From Bacteroidota bacterium (GTDB taxonomy: Bacteria; Bacteroidota; Bacteroidia; Chitinophagales; Chitinophagaceae), in NCBI GenBank assembly GCA_005884665.1, contig VBAT01000038.1:29253-93252 (forward strand): a DNA stretch of 64,000 nucleotides. The letters are read 5' to 3'. Below, one piece after another: positions 41,789 to 49,943 of the stretch (the first letter of the stretch is position 1; every line of letters begins with the position of its first letter). Below the pieces are notes generated by a model. That model was given only the letters and a program-made list of their open reading frames with translations, searched no databases and had not been told where the DNA came from. A program made the translations under genes and the position numbers.

Positions 41789-42736
41789 TTATCGCAACAA
41801 CAATTCGCAAGGTTTTAGACCCGTATGTTTTTTGAACGCGGTGGAAAAATGTGAGATCGATGAGTAACCGAGCATCAGCGATACTTCTGTAACGCTTAAT
41901 CCCTTTTCGTAAAGCAAATAGCGGGCATGCTCCATGCGTTGGCTCTGGTAAAAATCAAAGATGGTAGTACCGAACATTTCTTTAAATCCTTTTTTCAGGT
42001 AGCACTCGTTCATGGCAACTTTGCGGCTAAGCTCTTTGATGGTTATCGGTTCACCGATATGCTGGATCAACACCTCCCTGGCCTGGTTGATCTTTTCCCG
42101 GTCTGTTTCATTGGCCAGGAACTTGCAATTGATCACGTCCACATCTTTTTCGCCGATCATGCAATCCATGCTATGGAGAAGCAACATCTGTATCTGCGCA
42201 TTGATATAAATGTTTTCCAGGCTGCCGCTATAGTTATGATTCAGCAATGCTTCGAGTACAATCCTTGTTTTACCACAAAGCGGTAACACTTTAGTGAAAG
42301 AAGCCTCGTGCCGGAAGTTGAGGATATTCTCACCCATCGTGTCGGTTGCATTCCTGGGTTTTACAAACTGGGAAAGGTGAGCCGGGAAAAACTTAAAGCT
42401 CATCACATCCACGCTGTCACTTTTATCCACGCAGTTCCTGGATAACCCTGCTTTGCACATATTACATTCCGTTTCCTTATGACCGCAGTAGATATTCCCC
42501 GAAATACAAAATTTCAGTTCAAGACAATTTCCTCTTGGATCTTCTTTTTCATAATGGTAGACGATGATACCCGTGTCTTCAATGGGTGATTGCCTGTTAC
42601 GGGTGTACCTTCTTATCACATATTGCACCGAACCGGGCATTTGGTGTTCCTTTTCATACAACAATGTCATTTGGTCGAGCAGGGGATCCTGCTTGTAAGC
42701 CAGTGCCACTATATCAGAGGTTATAAGATTATTCAT
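41789..42736 (-). CDS. AraC family regulator with cysteine-rich N-terminal domain
   Basis: 315 residues from ATG 42736. The C-terminal about 100 residues are the double helix-turn-helix AraC domain (ITIKELSRKVAMNECYLKKG, then LSVTEVSLMLGYSSISHFST). The N-terminal sensor contains six closely spaced cysteines in the pattern C-x5-C-x6-C-x6-C-x2-C-x7-C (within NCLELKFC ... ECNMCKAG ... NCV). This could bind metal, an Fe-S cluster or sense redox state (inference). A TAAATTTG element ends 8 nt before the ATG. Confidence 0.85.
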   Translation of the reverse strand: MNNLITSDIVALAYKQDPLLDQMTLLYEKEHQMPGSVQYVIRRYTRNRQSPIEDTGIIVYHYEKEDPRGNCLELKFCISGNIYCGHKETECNMCKAGLSRNCVDKSDSVDVMSFKFFPAHLSQFVKPRNATDTMGENILNFRHEASFTKVLPLCGKTRIVLEALLNHNYSGSLENIYINAQIQMLLLHSMDCMIGEKDVDVINCKFLANETDREKINQAREVLIQHIGEPITIKELSRKVAMNECYLKKGFKEMFGTTIFDFYQSQRMEHARYLLYEKGLSVTEVSLMLGYSSISHFSTAFKKHTGLKPCELLLR

Positions 42737-42744
42737 TGGAGCCA

Positions 42745-42752
42745 CAAATTTA
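42745..42752 (-). promoter_or_regulatory. Promoter -7 element TAAATTTG for the AraC gene
   Basis: A minus-strand TAnnTTTG match so close to ATG 42736 that the transcript would start at or just before the codon. Confidence 0.5.
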
Positions 42753-42876
42753 CAAGCGTGGTATTGATTTTCAGCGGTGATTTCAACAGAAAACGATGGT
42801 GAAAACCCCAGAAATCTTTAAGGTCTGAATTTTAACTGCCTATGACAAAAAAAATTCCGTTTTTGGCGGTAACGAT

Positions 42877-42884
42877 TACCTTTG
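42877..42884 (+). promoter_or_regulatory. Promoter -7 element TACCTTTG for lpxA
   Basis: A TAnnTTTG match ending 37 nt before the lpxA ATG. Confidence 0.55.
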
Positions 42885-42921
42885 CACAGCTCCGCTAAGG
42901 CGGATGTTTTTTTAATAATAC

Positions 42922-43728
42922 ATGATTCATCCACATACATATATCCATCCGAATGCAAGACTTGCCACTAATGTAAAGGTTGATCCTTTTACAGTTATAC
43001 ACCAGGATGTCGAGATCGGCGATGGAACCTGGGTTGGGTCAAATGTAACTATCATGGAAGGCGCCCGTATCGGGAGAAATTGCAGGATATTTCCAGGGGC
43101 GGTGATAGCCGCGATCCCGCAGGATCTTAAATTCCAGGGGGAATATTCCAATGTATTTATAGGAGATGGTACGACCATACGTGAGTTTGTAACTGTGAAC
43201 CGTGGCACCAAGGCAAGAGATAAGACGATCATTGGCAAAAACTGCCTGATCATGGCCTATTGCCATTTTGCCCATGACTGTATTGTTGGTGACAACTGTA
43301 TCATGAGCAACAATACGCAGGTGGCTGGCCATGTGACCATTGGTGACTGGGCGATCATTGGGGGTATGACTGCCGTTCACCAGTTCATTAATATCGGCCA
43401 ACATGCATTCTTAAGTGGTGGCTCACTGGTAGGTAAGGATGTACCTCCTTATATTAAAGCTGCCCGAACACCCCTGAGCTATGCCGGGGTAAATTCGATT
43501 GGTTTGAAAAGAAGAGGCTTCAGCATCGAGCGGATCAATCATATTCTCGATATCTACCGGATCATATATAATAAAGGAATGAACACCAGCCAGGCGGTGG
43601 AATACATCGAAGAAGAAATGCCGGCTACCGATGAAAGGGATGAGATCTTAACGTTTATCAGGGAAAGCGGTAGAGGTATCATCAAACGATTCACCAAAGG
43701 CAATGGCGATGACGATCTCCCTATCTGA
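42922..43728 (+). CDS. lpxA: Acyl-[ACP]-UDP-N-acetylglucosamine O-acyltransferase
   Basis: 268 residues. Hexapeptide repeats of a left-handed beta helix run from residue 3 to about 190. The catalytic His is in LIMAYCHFAHDC, and the C-terminal helical part contains GLKRRGFS. It is the first enzyme of lipid A synthesis, adding an acyl chain from ACP to UDP-GlcNAc in the cytosol. Its 3' end overlaps the start of the ABC ATPase gene by 26 bp, so the pair is co-transcribed. Confidence 0.96.
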   Translation: MIHPHTYIHPNARLATNVKVDPFTVIHQDVEIGDGTWVGSNVTIMEGARIGRNCRIFPGAVIAAIPQDLKFQGEYSNVFIGDGTTIREFVTVNRGTKARDKTIIGKNCLIMAYCHFAHDCIVGDNCIMSNNTQVAGHVTIGDWAIIGGMTAVHQFINIGQHAFLSGGSLVGKDVPPYIKAARTPLSYAGVNSIGLKRRGFSIERINHILDIYRIIYNKGMNTSQAVEYIEEEMPATDERDEILTFIRESGRGIIKRFTKGNGDDDLPI

Positions 43729-44401
43729 TGCCGGCAAGCGTTTCAACCGCGAATGGATTTTTCGCCATTTTACCTACACATTCGAAGAAGGAAAATCGTA
43801 TGCCATTATCGGTCCCAACGGGTCGGGCAAGAGTACATTGCTGCAAGTGCTGAGTGGAGCGATGCATGCTAATGAAGGAAAAGTTCAGTATGAAGTCGAT
43901 AGTCAAAAATCGATAGTCGATAGTCAGTCGAGCATCCAGCATCCAGTATCCAGGATACAGCATCCGGCAACCCACACCTTTGTAATCGAAGAAAAATTCT
44001 ATAACCAAATTTCCATTTGCGCACCCTACCTCGAAGTAGTGGAAGAAATGAGCCTGAAAGAATTTCTCGATTTTCACAGCGGGTTCAAACCTTTATTGCC
44101 GGGACTCACACTTGATAATATCATTTCAATAATCGGATTGGAAAAAGCAACCAACAAACAGATCCGTTATTATTCTTCCGGCATGAAACAAAGGGTCAAG
44201 CTGGCACAATGTATTTTCTCCGATGTCCCTGTGGTCCTCTTGGATGAACCGTGTACGAACCTGGATGCTGCGGGTTTTCAATTGTATTACCAACTTATCA
44301 ACGATTATTGCAAAAACCGGCTGGTAGTGGTGAGCAGTAATGATGAGATGGAGCACAGGTTTTGTAATGAAAGGATAAATATCAGTGATTACAAAAAGTG
44401 A
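43703..44401 (+). CDS. ABC transporter ATP-binding protein with an inserted repeat tract
   Basis: 232 residues with Walker A GPNGSGKST, signature YYSSGMKQR (SSGM in place of SGGQ) and Walker B VVLLDEPCTNLD. It overlaps the lpxA end. Residues about 64-89 (between YEV and HTFVIEEKFYNQIS) are encoded by a short-word repeat tract and have no counterpart in usual ATPases of this size. No permease gene is adjacent. The link to lpxA suggests an envelope-related transporter, but the substrate is unknown. A second ATG two codons later is also possible. Confidence 0.88.
   Translation: MAMTISLSDAGKRFNREWIFRHFTYTFEEGKSYAIIGPNGSGKSTLLQVLSGAMHANEGKVQYEVDSQKSIVDSQSSIQHPVSRIQHPATHTFVIEEKFYNQISICAPYLEVVEEMSLKEFLDFHSGFKPLLPGLTLDNIISIIGLEKATNKQIRYYSSGMKQRVKLAQCIFSDVPVVLLDEPCTNLDAAGFQLYYQLINDYCKNRLVVVSSNDEMEHRFCNERINISDYKK
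43896..43965. repeat. Short-word repeat tract inside the ABC ATPase gene
   Basis: TCGATAGTC occurs at 43896, 43910 and 43917. AGCATCC occurs at 43931, 43938 and 43959, and GTATC-CAG-GATAC forms a palindrome at 43946-43958. The tract stays in frame. Its second half shares words with the intergenic tract at 20486. Confidence 0.7.
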
Positions 44402-44538
44402 TTACAAGAAACACCATTTGTGTTGAAGCACGAAAAAAGAAAATACCGAAATCCGAAAAACAGGGTTTCTATCAGCAAATAATTTACCCTGTGTAGGAGT
44501 TTCGAGTTTCGGGCTTCATAATTCGAATTTGACTTAAC

Positions 44539-45639
44539 CTATTGTTTAATCAACTTTATATTCTTTACATCCTTTGCAGTTCTGATAGTCAAAATATATG
44601 TGCCACCGGGTAATCCATTGAGGTTAGTAAGAACAAGACCCGTTTGCGTATCACTAATATTGTCTGTCCGGTGAAAAACAAGACGACCCGCCATATCAGT
44701 TAAATTGATTTCAGCGACGCCGTTCATGCCAGCCGGTAGATCAACTGCTATCACATCTCTGAATGGTATGGGATATGTATGTATTTGCCCACTACGGGGA
44801 ACACCCAATGATCTTATCGGGCTGTAAGAGGCACGGTCATCATTATCTACCTGGCGAAGACGGTAATACAACAGGGTAGTTCCATAATGCCCGATGTTAT
44901 GATCAGTATAGCTATAATTGATCTCACCAGTGCTATTGCCTGCTGCAGCCACTTCTGCGATTTTAGAGAAAGCAACACCATTTAAGCTTTGTTCAATTTC
45001 AAACCGGTTGCTGTTTTGTTCGGAACTCGTGCGCCAGCTTAATATAGCATCTTTGTCCTGTGGAGCCACATCAAATTGTACCAGCGTGACCGGTAACGCA
45101 AAAAGTAATTTTGCGACGTTGGAATAGCCAAAGAATACATCTAGCGATTGTGCCACACCTACTACCGATGCCAGGTCAATTTGCACCTGGTCAAAAGGAA
45201 TGGTTGACTGAATTTGGATAAAACCCCGGTCAGTGGCTAACAATTGAATAATGGCTGAACCGCCAGCCTGCTGGGATTGTGATGTACCCGTGTTGAATAT
45301 TCTTAGGGTAATGTTGGATAGAACGGTTGCAAGACCTACTGCCCGCACTTCAAACCCGGTCCAATTAGTGGCTGGTTGTATACTGGCGAAATTTGCAGCG
45401 AGAGTGACAGTGCAACCCACGCCGATAGTCGTATTCATTGTACCGAAACTACCTGGATCACCGTCACTTACATTGGCTGCGTTGACGCAACCACTTCCTA
45501 TACAAATACCGCTAGTGTTGCAGCCAACCGATCCTGCAGTAAATACAATTTGGGTATTCGCAACAAGACTGGTGCAGAATAAAACAACACTCAGGAATAA
45601 ACATTTCGATTTAATAGTCCACAGGTTAGGCGTTTTCAT
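44539..45639 (-). CDS. Secreted protein with T9SS type A sorting domain
   Basis: 366 residues from ATG 45639, with a hydrophobic signal (FLSVVLFCTSLVANTQ). Residues about 30-180 form a Cys-containing beta domain (GSVGCNTSGICIGSGCVNA). About 190-285 form the fibronectin-like module also seen in the cargo protein at 13613 (ILSWRTSSEQNSNRFEIEQS). The C-terminal about 80 residues (YPIPFRDVIAVDL, LPGGTYILTIRT) are a type A sorting domain. It should be exported by the T9SS. The ligand or activity of the N-terminal domain is unknown. Confidence 0.85.
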   Translation of the reverse strand: MKTPNLWTIKSKCLFLSVVLFCTSLVANTQIVFTAGSVGCNTSGICIGSGCVNAANVSDGDPGSFGTMNTTIGVGCTVTLAANFASIQPATNWTGFEVRAVGLATVLSNITLRIFNTGTSQSQQAGGSAIIQLLATDRGFIQIQSTIPFDQVQIDLASVVGVAQSLDVFFGYSNVAKLLFALPVTLVQFDVAPQDKDAILSWRTSSEQNSNRFEIEQSLNGVAFSKIAEVAAAGNSTGEINYSYTDHNIGHYGTTLLYYRLRQVDNDDRASYSPIRSLGVPRSGQIHTYPIPFRDVIAVDLPAGMNGVAEINLTDMAGRLVFHRTDNISDTQTGLVLTNLNGLPGGTYILTIRTAKDVKNIKLIKQ

Positions 45640-45873
45640 ATCAAAGGTTTTATAACTAGACACCCTGGCGCAATAGCAGACGCCAAAAACTCCCTGGCAC
45701 CGTTCGCTTATCCCCCTTTAAACTCATTTTGTTGCGCGAAAAAACTATTTCGTGGAACCACAAACCTGTAAAAATCCGACAGTCCATGCCCTTTAGACCT
45801 CCGCTTGTCTAAAATTCCGTGGAAGCAGATTTTTACCGCCCAATTATTTGTTGCTTTGGTAAAAATTACCGCT

Positions 45874-46659
45874 ATGGTAAAACAATTCTCTTTGCTGCTA
45901 TGCTGCCTGTTTACAATTATCGCTCATAGCCAGACCAACTACACTGAGATCAGCCTTCCCGAACTGATGAAGAAAAAAAAGCAGGGTGAGTCCAATATGG
46001 TAATCGTGGATGTAAGGTCGAAAGGTGAATATCACGATACTGTATCAAGAGGCAAACAATCCAATATAGGACGTATCAAGGGCGCCATCAACGTGACTCT
46101 ACAGGACCTGCAACAAAATCCCGAAGCCGTTAAGCAACTTGAAGCATATAAAGACAAAGACATTTACCTGATCTGCTCCCATAGCTATCGCAGCCGCTCG
46201 GCTTCCCGCATCCTGTTAAACAATGGCTTTACCCATGTCAATAATGTGCAGGGTGGTATGACCGAATGGTATCGCCGCTATGATGAACTGGCTCCCTACC
46301 GCGACCAGTTGGAAAGAGATGATATCGTCTACAATAATATTTCACCTGAAGAAGTGCTGGACCAGTTGTCAGCTGGAAAGAAAGTGATGATACTCGGGAT
46401 CAGGAATACGCCGAAGTTCTGGTATGACAGCTTTAACCTGAAACTGTATCGTTATTACCCAATTCCAAAAAATACTGTTTATTATTATTATGCAGATTCA
46501 TTGAAAATACTCGACGATGTAAGGAAGGAAAAACCTCAATCTGTTGTGCTATTCAATCTTGTTAATAACAGCGCCGCGGAACTGGCCGAATGGCTTACCC
46601 AGAAAGGGATATCCAATGTGTCTTACCTGGTCGGTGGCGATAATCTGTATTATGAATAG
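45874..46659 (+). CDS. Secreted rhodanese-domain protein, 5' part of a probably split gene
   Basis: 261 residues starting MVKQFSLLLCCLFTIIAHSQ, a signal peptide. The first rhodanese domain (about 25-150) has the active-site loop LICSHSYRSRSASR with the catalytic Cys. A second, degenerate rhodanese domain (about 155-260) lacks the Cys (VVLFNLVNNSAAEL). The frame ends at TAG 46659. The next frame continues with more rhodanese-like sequence, so one longer protein may have been split. Periplasmic sulfur transfer or redox is possible. Confidence 0.8.
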   Translation: MVKQFSLLLCCLFTIIAHSQTNYTEISLPELMKKKKQGESNMVIVDVRSKGEYHDTVSRGKQSNIGRIKGAINVTLQDLQQNPEAVKQLEAYKDKDIYLICSHSYRSRSASRILLNNGFTHVNNVQGGMTEWYRRYDELAPYRDQLERDDIVYNNISPEEVLDQLSAGKKVMILGIRNTPKFWYDSFNLKLYRYYPIPKNTVYYYYADSLKILDDVRKEKPQSVVLFNLVNNSAAELAEWLTQKGISNVSYLVGGDNLYYE

Positions 46660-47068
46660 GCATGGTGCCAATGCCGATAAACTATTTACCCCACAAAGCA
46701 GAGTCCGGTTTATCACTCCGCCCACCTATTGCAGGGAAACAGGAAAAAATGCAAACAGGCTAATGATCGATCTACGCCACGATACGCTATTCAACAAGAT
46801 CAATAGCGGTGTAAAGCACGACTACAAGCACCTGAAAGATGCTGTTAATTTCTTTGCCGGCAAAGGGACTGCACAATTTGAACAGGAATTCCCGGATAAG
46901 AAAAAAGAGTATGTATTCATAGCCGATAGCTATGACGGGCTTCAGATGGCTGATGAACTCAGCAGGAAAGGCTATAAGATCTCCTGGATGATCGGAGGAT
47001 TGGATCGCTGGGAATGGTACATGAATAACACAGAAGATTTTAAATGCAATGATATGTTGGTAGAATGA
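46652..47068 (+). CDS. Rhodanese-like protein, 3' part of a probably split gene
   Basis: 138 residues. ATG 46652 overlaps the previous stop in the sequence ATGAATAG, which allows coupled translation. After an unremarkable start (MNRHGANADKLF) the sequence becomes rhodanese-like: LMIDLRHDTLFNKI, EYVFIADSYDGLQMADELSRKGY and MIGGLDRWEWY. Ala replaces the catalytic Cys, so this third domain is inactive. It lacks its own signal peptide, which argues that it was once continuous with the upstream gene. Confidence 0.65.
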   Translation: MNRHGANADKLFTPQSRVRFITPPTYCRETGKNANRLMIDLRHDTLFNKINSGVKHDYKHLKDAVNFFAGKGTAQFEQEFPDKKKEYVFIADSYDGLQMADELSRKGYKISWMIGGLDRWEWYMNNTEDFKCNDMLVE

Positions 47069-47173
47069 AACTCGAATAATAAATCCCGAAATTCGAAAGT
47101 TCCGTAGCAGAATTCGTTGTTTGATAAAAACTCTGTTTTTCGAATTTCGATATTTGATATTCGTACTTCAGGT

Positions 47174-48760
47174 TTAGTGAGCGTTGCTTAAATCCAGCTT
47201 CTCTCCTTTCTTCTTTTTGTTTCCCCTTACCAATAAAATAATCGGAATACAGGCCAGGAACATCAGTCCGACATAAAGGAACACATCCATATAACTTAGT
47301 ACAGCCGCCTGCCTGCTTACAGAATGTCCTATCGCTTCCAGCGAGGCCTGCTTTGCATCGAAATAATTCATGCCCCGGCTTGCAAATCCCTGCGTTGTTG
47401 CGGCTACTTTATATTGAACGGCCGGGTTCGTAGCATCAAGATGGATGTTCAGGTCAGCCTGGTGATGAACATTTGACCTTGCCATGAATGTAATAATGAT
47501 GGCTACGCCAAAGGAACCACCTAGTTGCCGCATCATACCTGTAAAGGAAGCTCCGAGGCCAATTTCTCTCCCTTTGAGAGTACTTAGTGATAAAGTGGTG
47601 ATCGGGATAAACAACATGCCCATCGCTATACCACGGAGAATAAGTGGCCAGAAGAAATTGTCGGCGCTGGTATCTGTCGTCAGCAGCTTATAATTCCAGA
47701 AACAAAAGAAGAAAAACAAAACCAATCCGCCGGCTACCAGGTATTGTTGTTTAAAGCCTTTTTGGATCAACTGCCCAATGATCGGCATCATGAATGCTGT
47801 CGTCAATGCCGCCGGCACGAATAGCATACCCGCCTGTGTCGCCGTCCAGCCAAGGATAGATTGGACATATAACGGGATGATAAACGTTGAACCATATAAT
47901 CCGAACCCAAGTATAAACGAAAACAGAGTTCCCACTCGCAGGTTCCCATTCTTCAGTACTCTCAAATGAACAATAGGATTACGGAATGTCAGTTGCCGCC
48001 ATATAAAAAAGAATCCGCCCAGGATACTGGTTACCGTCAGCATTACGATGGTACTGTTATTAAACCAATCATCTTCCTGTCCTTTCTCAAGAATATATTG
48101 AAGTGAACCAACGAACACCGCCAGTAGACCAATTCCGACCCAGTCAATATCACCTATCTTGCTCTTCTCACCGTATTTCGGGCTTTTTACATATTCCAGT
48201 GTGAGAAGGGTGGCAATAATTCCAAGGGGAATATTGATATAAAATATATATGGCCAGCCCATATTCGTAGTAATATATCCGCCTAACGGGGGACCAAGGG
48301 TGGGCCCAATAATAACTCCCAATCCATAGATAGCCTGCGCCATTCCACGTTTTTCAGGAGGATAACTTTCGGTAATGATCGTTTGCGAAGTGACCAGCAG
48401 AGCCCCACCTCCCACTCCCTGCAGGAAACGGAAGATGATCAGTTCGTTGATCGTAGTCGCATTACCACAGAGAAATGAGCAAATAGTGAATAATATAATA
48501 GATGCCGCGAAATAATTCTTTCGACCAAATTGTTGCGAGAGCCAGCTTGTCATCGGGATAATGATCACATTACCGATGGCATATGCAGTTACTACCCAGC
48601 CGATCTCGCCGGTTGTCGCTCCCAGGTTTCCTCTCATCTCGTTCAACGACACGTTGACGATCGTTGTATCCACGATCTCCAGCAAGGCGCATATGATCGC
48701 CGTGATGGTGATGATCACTCTTCTGGATCCATATTCTACTAATGAATTTGCCTGTACCAT
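47174..48760 (-). CDS. DHA2 family multidrug efflux MFS permease (EmrB type)
   Basis: 528 residues with 14 membrane helices. Motifs: EIVDTTIVNVSLNEM near helix 1, QQFGRKN (motif A), RFLQGVGGGALLV and GLGVIIGPTLGPPLGGYI (motif C). ATG 48760 is used because the 18 codons before it are intergenic in character. It exports lipophilic drugs by proton antiport together with the adaptor encoded upstream. It is the last gene of tetR-tolC-emrA-emrB. Confidence 0.93.
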   Translation of the reverse strand: MVQANSLVEYGSRRVIITITAIICALLEIVDTTIVNVSLNEMRGNLGATTGEIGWVVTAYAIGNVIIIPMTSWLSQQFGRKNYFAASIILFTICSFLCGNATTINELIIFRFLQGVGGGALLVTSQTIITESYPPEKRGMAQAIYGLGVIIGPTLGPPLGGYITTNMGWPYIFYINIPLGIIATLLTLEYVKSPKYGEKSKIGDIDWVGIGLLAVFVGSLQYILEKGQEDDWFNNSTIVMLTVTSILGGFFFIWRQLTFRNPIVHLRVLKNGNLRVGTLFSFILGFGLYGSTFIIPLYVQSILGWTATQAGMLFVPAALTTAFMMPIIGQLIQKGFKQQYLVAGGLVLFFFFCFWNYKLLTTDTSADNFFWPLILRGIAMGMLFIPITTLSLSTLKGREIGLGASFTGMMRQLGGSFGVAIIITFMARSNVHHQADLNIHLDATNPAVQYKVAATTQGFASRGMNYFDAKQASLEAIGHSVSRQAAVLSYMDVFLYVGLMFLACIPIILLVRGNKKKKGEKLDLSNAH

Positions 48761-48822
48761 TTTATTCAGTTGTCCGTTGTCAGATATCGTTATCAAGTGT
48801 CGGGTGTGCACCATTCACCATC

Positions 48823-49911
48823 TTAGTCAAGATGCACATCCACAAAAACATTCATCCCCGGTCTTAATTTTTTTACCAACACATCCGAAGGATCGGTAAA
48901 CTCAATCTTGACCGGTAAGCGTTGTACCACTTTCACGAAATTGCCGCTCGCATTATCAGGAGGAAGGAGTGCAAAGGTTGATCCTGTAGCTGGTGAAAAC
49001 GACGTAAGCTTTGCTTCAAACTTATGTCCGGGATAGGCATCTACCTTTACAATTACTTTTTGTCCTTCTTTCATCTTATCCAATTGCGTTTCTTTGAAAT
49101 TGGCTATTACCCAAACATTCTCACTATGCACCACGGCGAACAACGGCTGCCCGGCCTGCACAAACTGTCCAGGTTGTACGTTCACTTTTGACACCATGCC
49201 GTCCAGCGGAGCAGTGATCACTGTATAGGAAAGATTCAGTTTCGCTGCGTTAATATCCACCTGGCGTTGATGAATGGTGGCATCGGCTATACTAACCTGC
49301 GAAGCGGTTGCATTACTTTGTACAGAGACCGCATTGGTCTGTTGCTGCGCCTGTTTCTTTTGTTCTTCCAGGATCGCCAGTTGTTTCTCGGTTGTTTGCT
49401 TGGTTGCAAGCGCCTGCTCATATTGCTGCTGCGTGATCGAATGATCCTTTATCAGGTTTGCATAACGCTCATAGTCCTGATCAGCACGCCATACATTCAC
49501 TTTTGCCGCGTCAATTTGGGCATCGATCGTTCCGATCGAAGCCTGTGAAGTCGCGATGTTGGCCCGGGCTGCAGTTGTGGTTGCTTTAGCACTGTTCAGG
49601 GAACTTTGCGCGATCTGTAATGCAGCTTCTGCCTGTTCTACCTTCATCACATAATCACGGTTATCCAGGATCAATAAGGTGTCTCCTTTTTTAACCTGCT
49701 GGTTGTCCTTAACTTTTACATCGGTCACATAACCAGCCACACGCGGTATTACCGGGCTGATATCACCGCTTACCTGCGCATCATCTGTATCTTCATGATG
49801 AAGGCCATGCTGGTATTTCGAGAAACCGAACCATCCGCCACCGACCACCAGTAAGGCCAGTACAATAAGGAATACAGGGTTTTTCTTCTTTTTTGTTTCT
49901 TGTGTTTCCAT
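48823..49911 (-). CDS. HlyD/EmrA family membrane fusion protein
   Basis: 362 residues. One N-terminal membrane anchor (FLIVLALLVVGGGWFGF) is followed by a biotinyl-lipoyl-like half-motif (VIPRVAGYVTDVKVKDNQQV), a long coiled coil (about 100-210, rich in Gln/Ala) and the second lipoyl half (ITAPLDGMVSKVNVQPGQFV). It bridges the EmrB-type permease and the TolC-type channel across the periplasm. It lies 32 bp after the tolC-like gene. Confidence 0.93.
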   Translation of the reverse strand: METQETKKKKNPVFLIVLALLVVGGGWFGFSKYQHGLHHEDTDDAQVSGDISPVIPRVAGYVTDVKVKDNQQVKKGDTLLILDNRDYVMKVEQAEAALQIAQSSLNSAKATTTAARANIATSQASIGTIDAQIDAAKVNVWRADQDYERYANLIKDHSITQQQYEQALATKQTTEKQLAILEEQKKQAQQQTNAVSVQSNATASQVSIADATIHQRQVDINAAKLNLSYTVITAPLDGMVSKVNVQPGQFVQAGQPLFAVVHSENVWVIANFKETQLDKMKEGQKVIVKVDAYPGHKFEAKLTSFSPATGSTFALLPPDNASGNFVKVVQRLPVKIEFTDPSDVLVKKLRPGMNVFVDVHLD

Positions 49912-49943
49912 TGCTCTATGTTAATTCAATTTATAAGTTTGGT

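Noticed and set aside
44461-44494. Hairpin ACAGGGT/ACCCTGT as a terminator of lpxA-ABC
   Set aside because: The stem is only 7 bp with a 20-nt loop and lacks a T-run; it may be part of a short-word repeat tract.
48761-48814. Upstream start of the EmrB-type permease at 48814
   Set aside because: The extra 18 residues (VHTRHLITISDNGQ) are polar and come from an intergenic short-word repeat; ATG 48760 leads straight into the first membrane helix.
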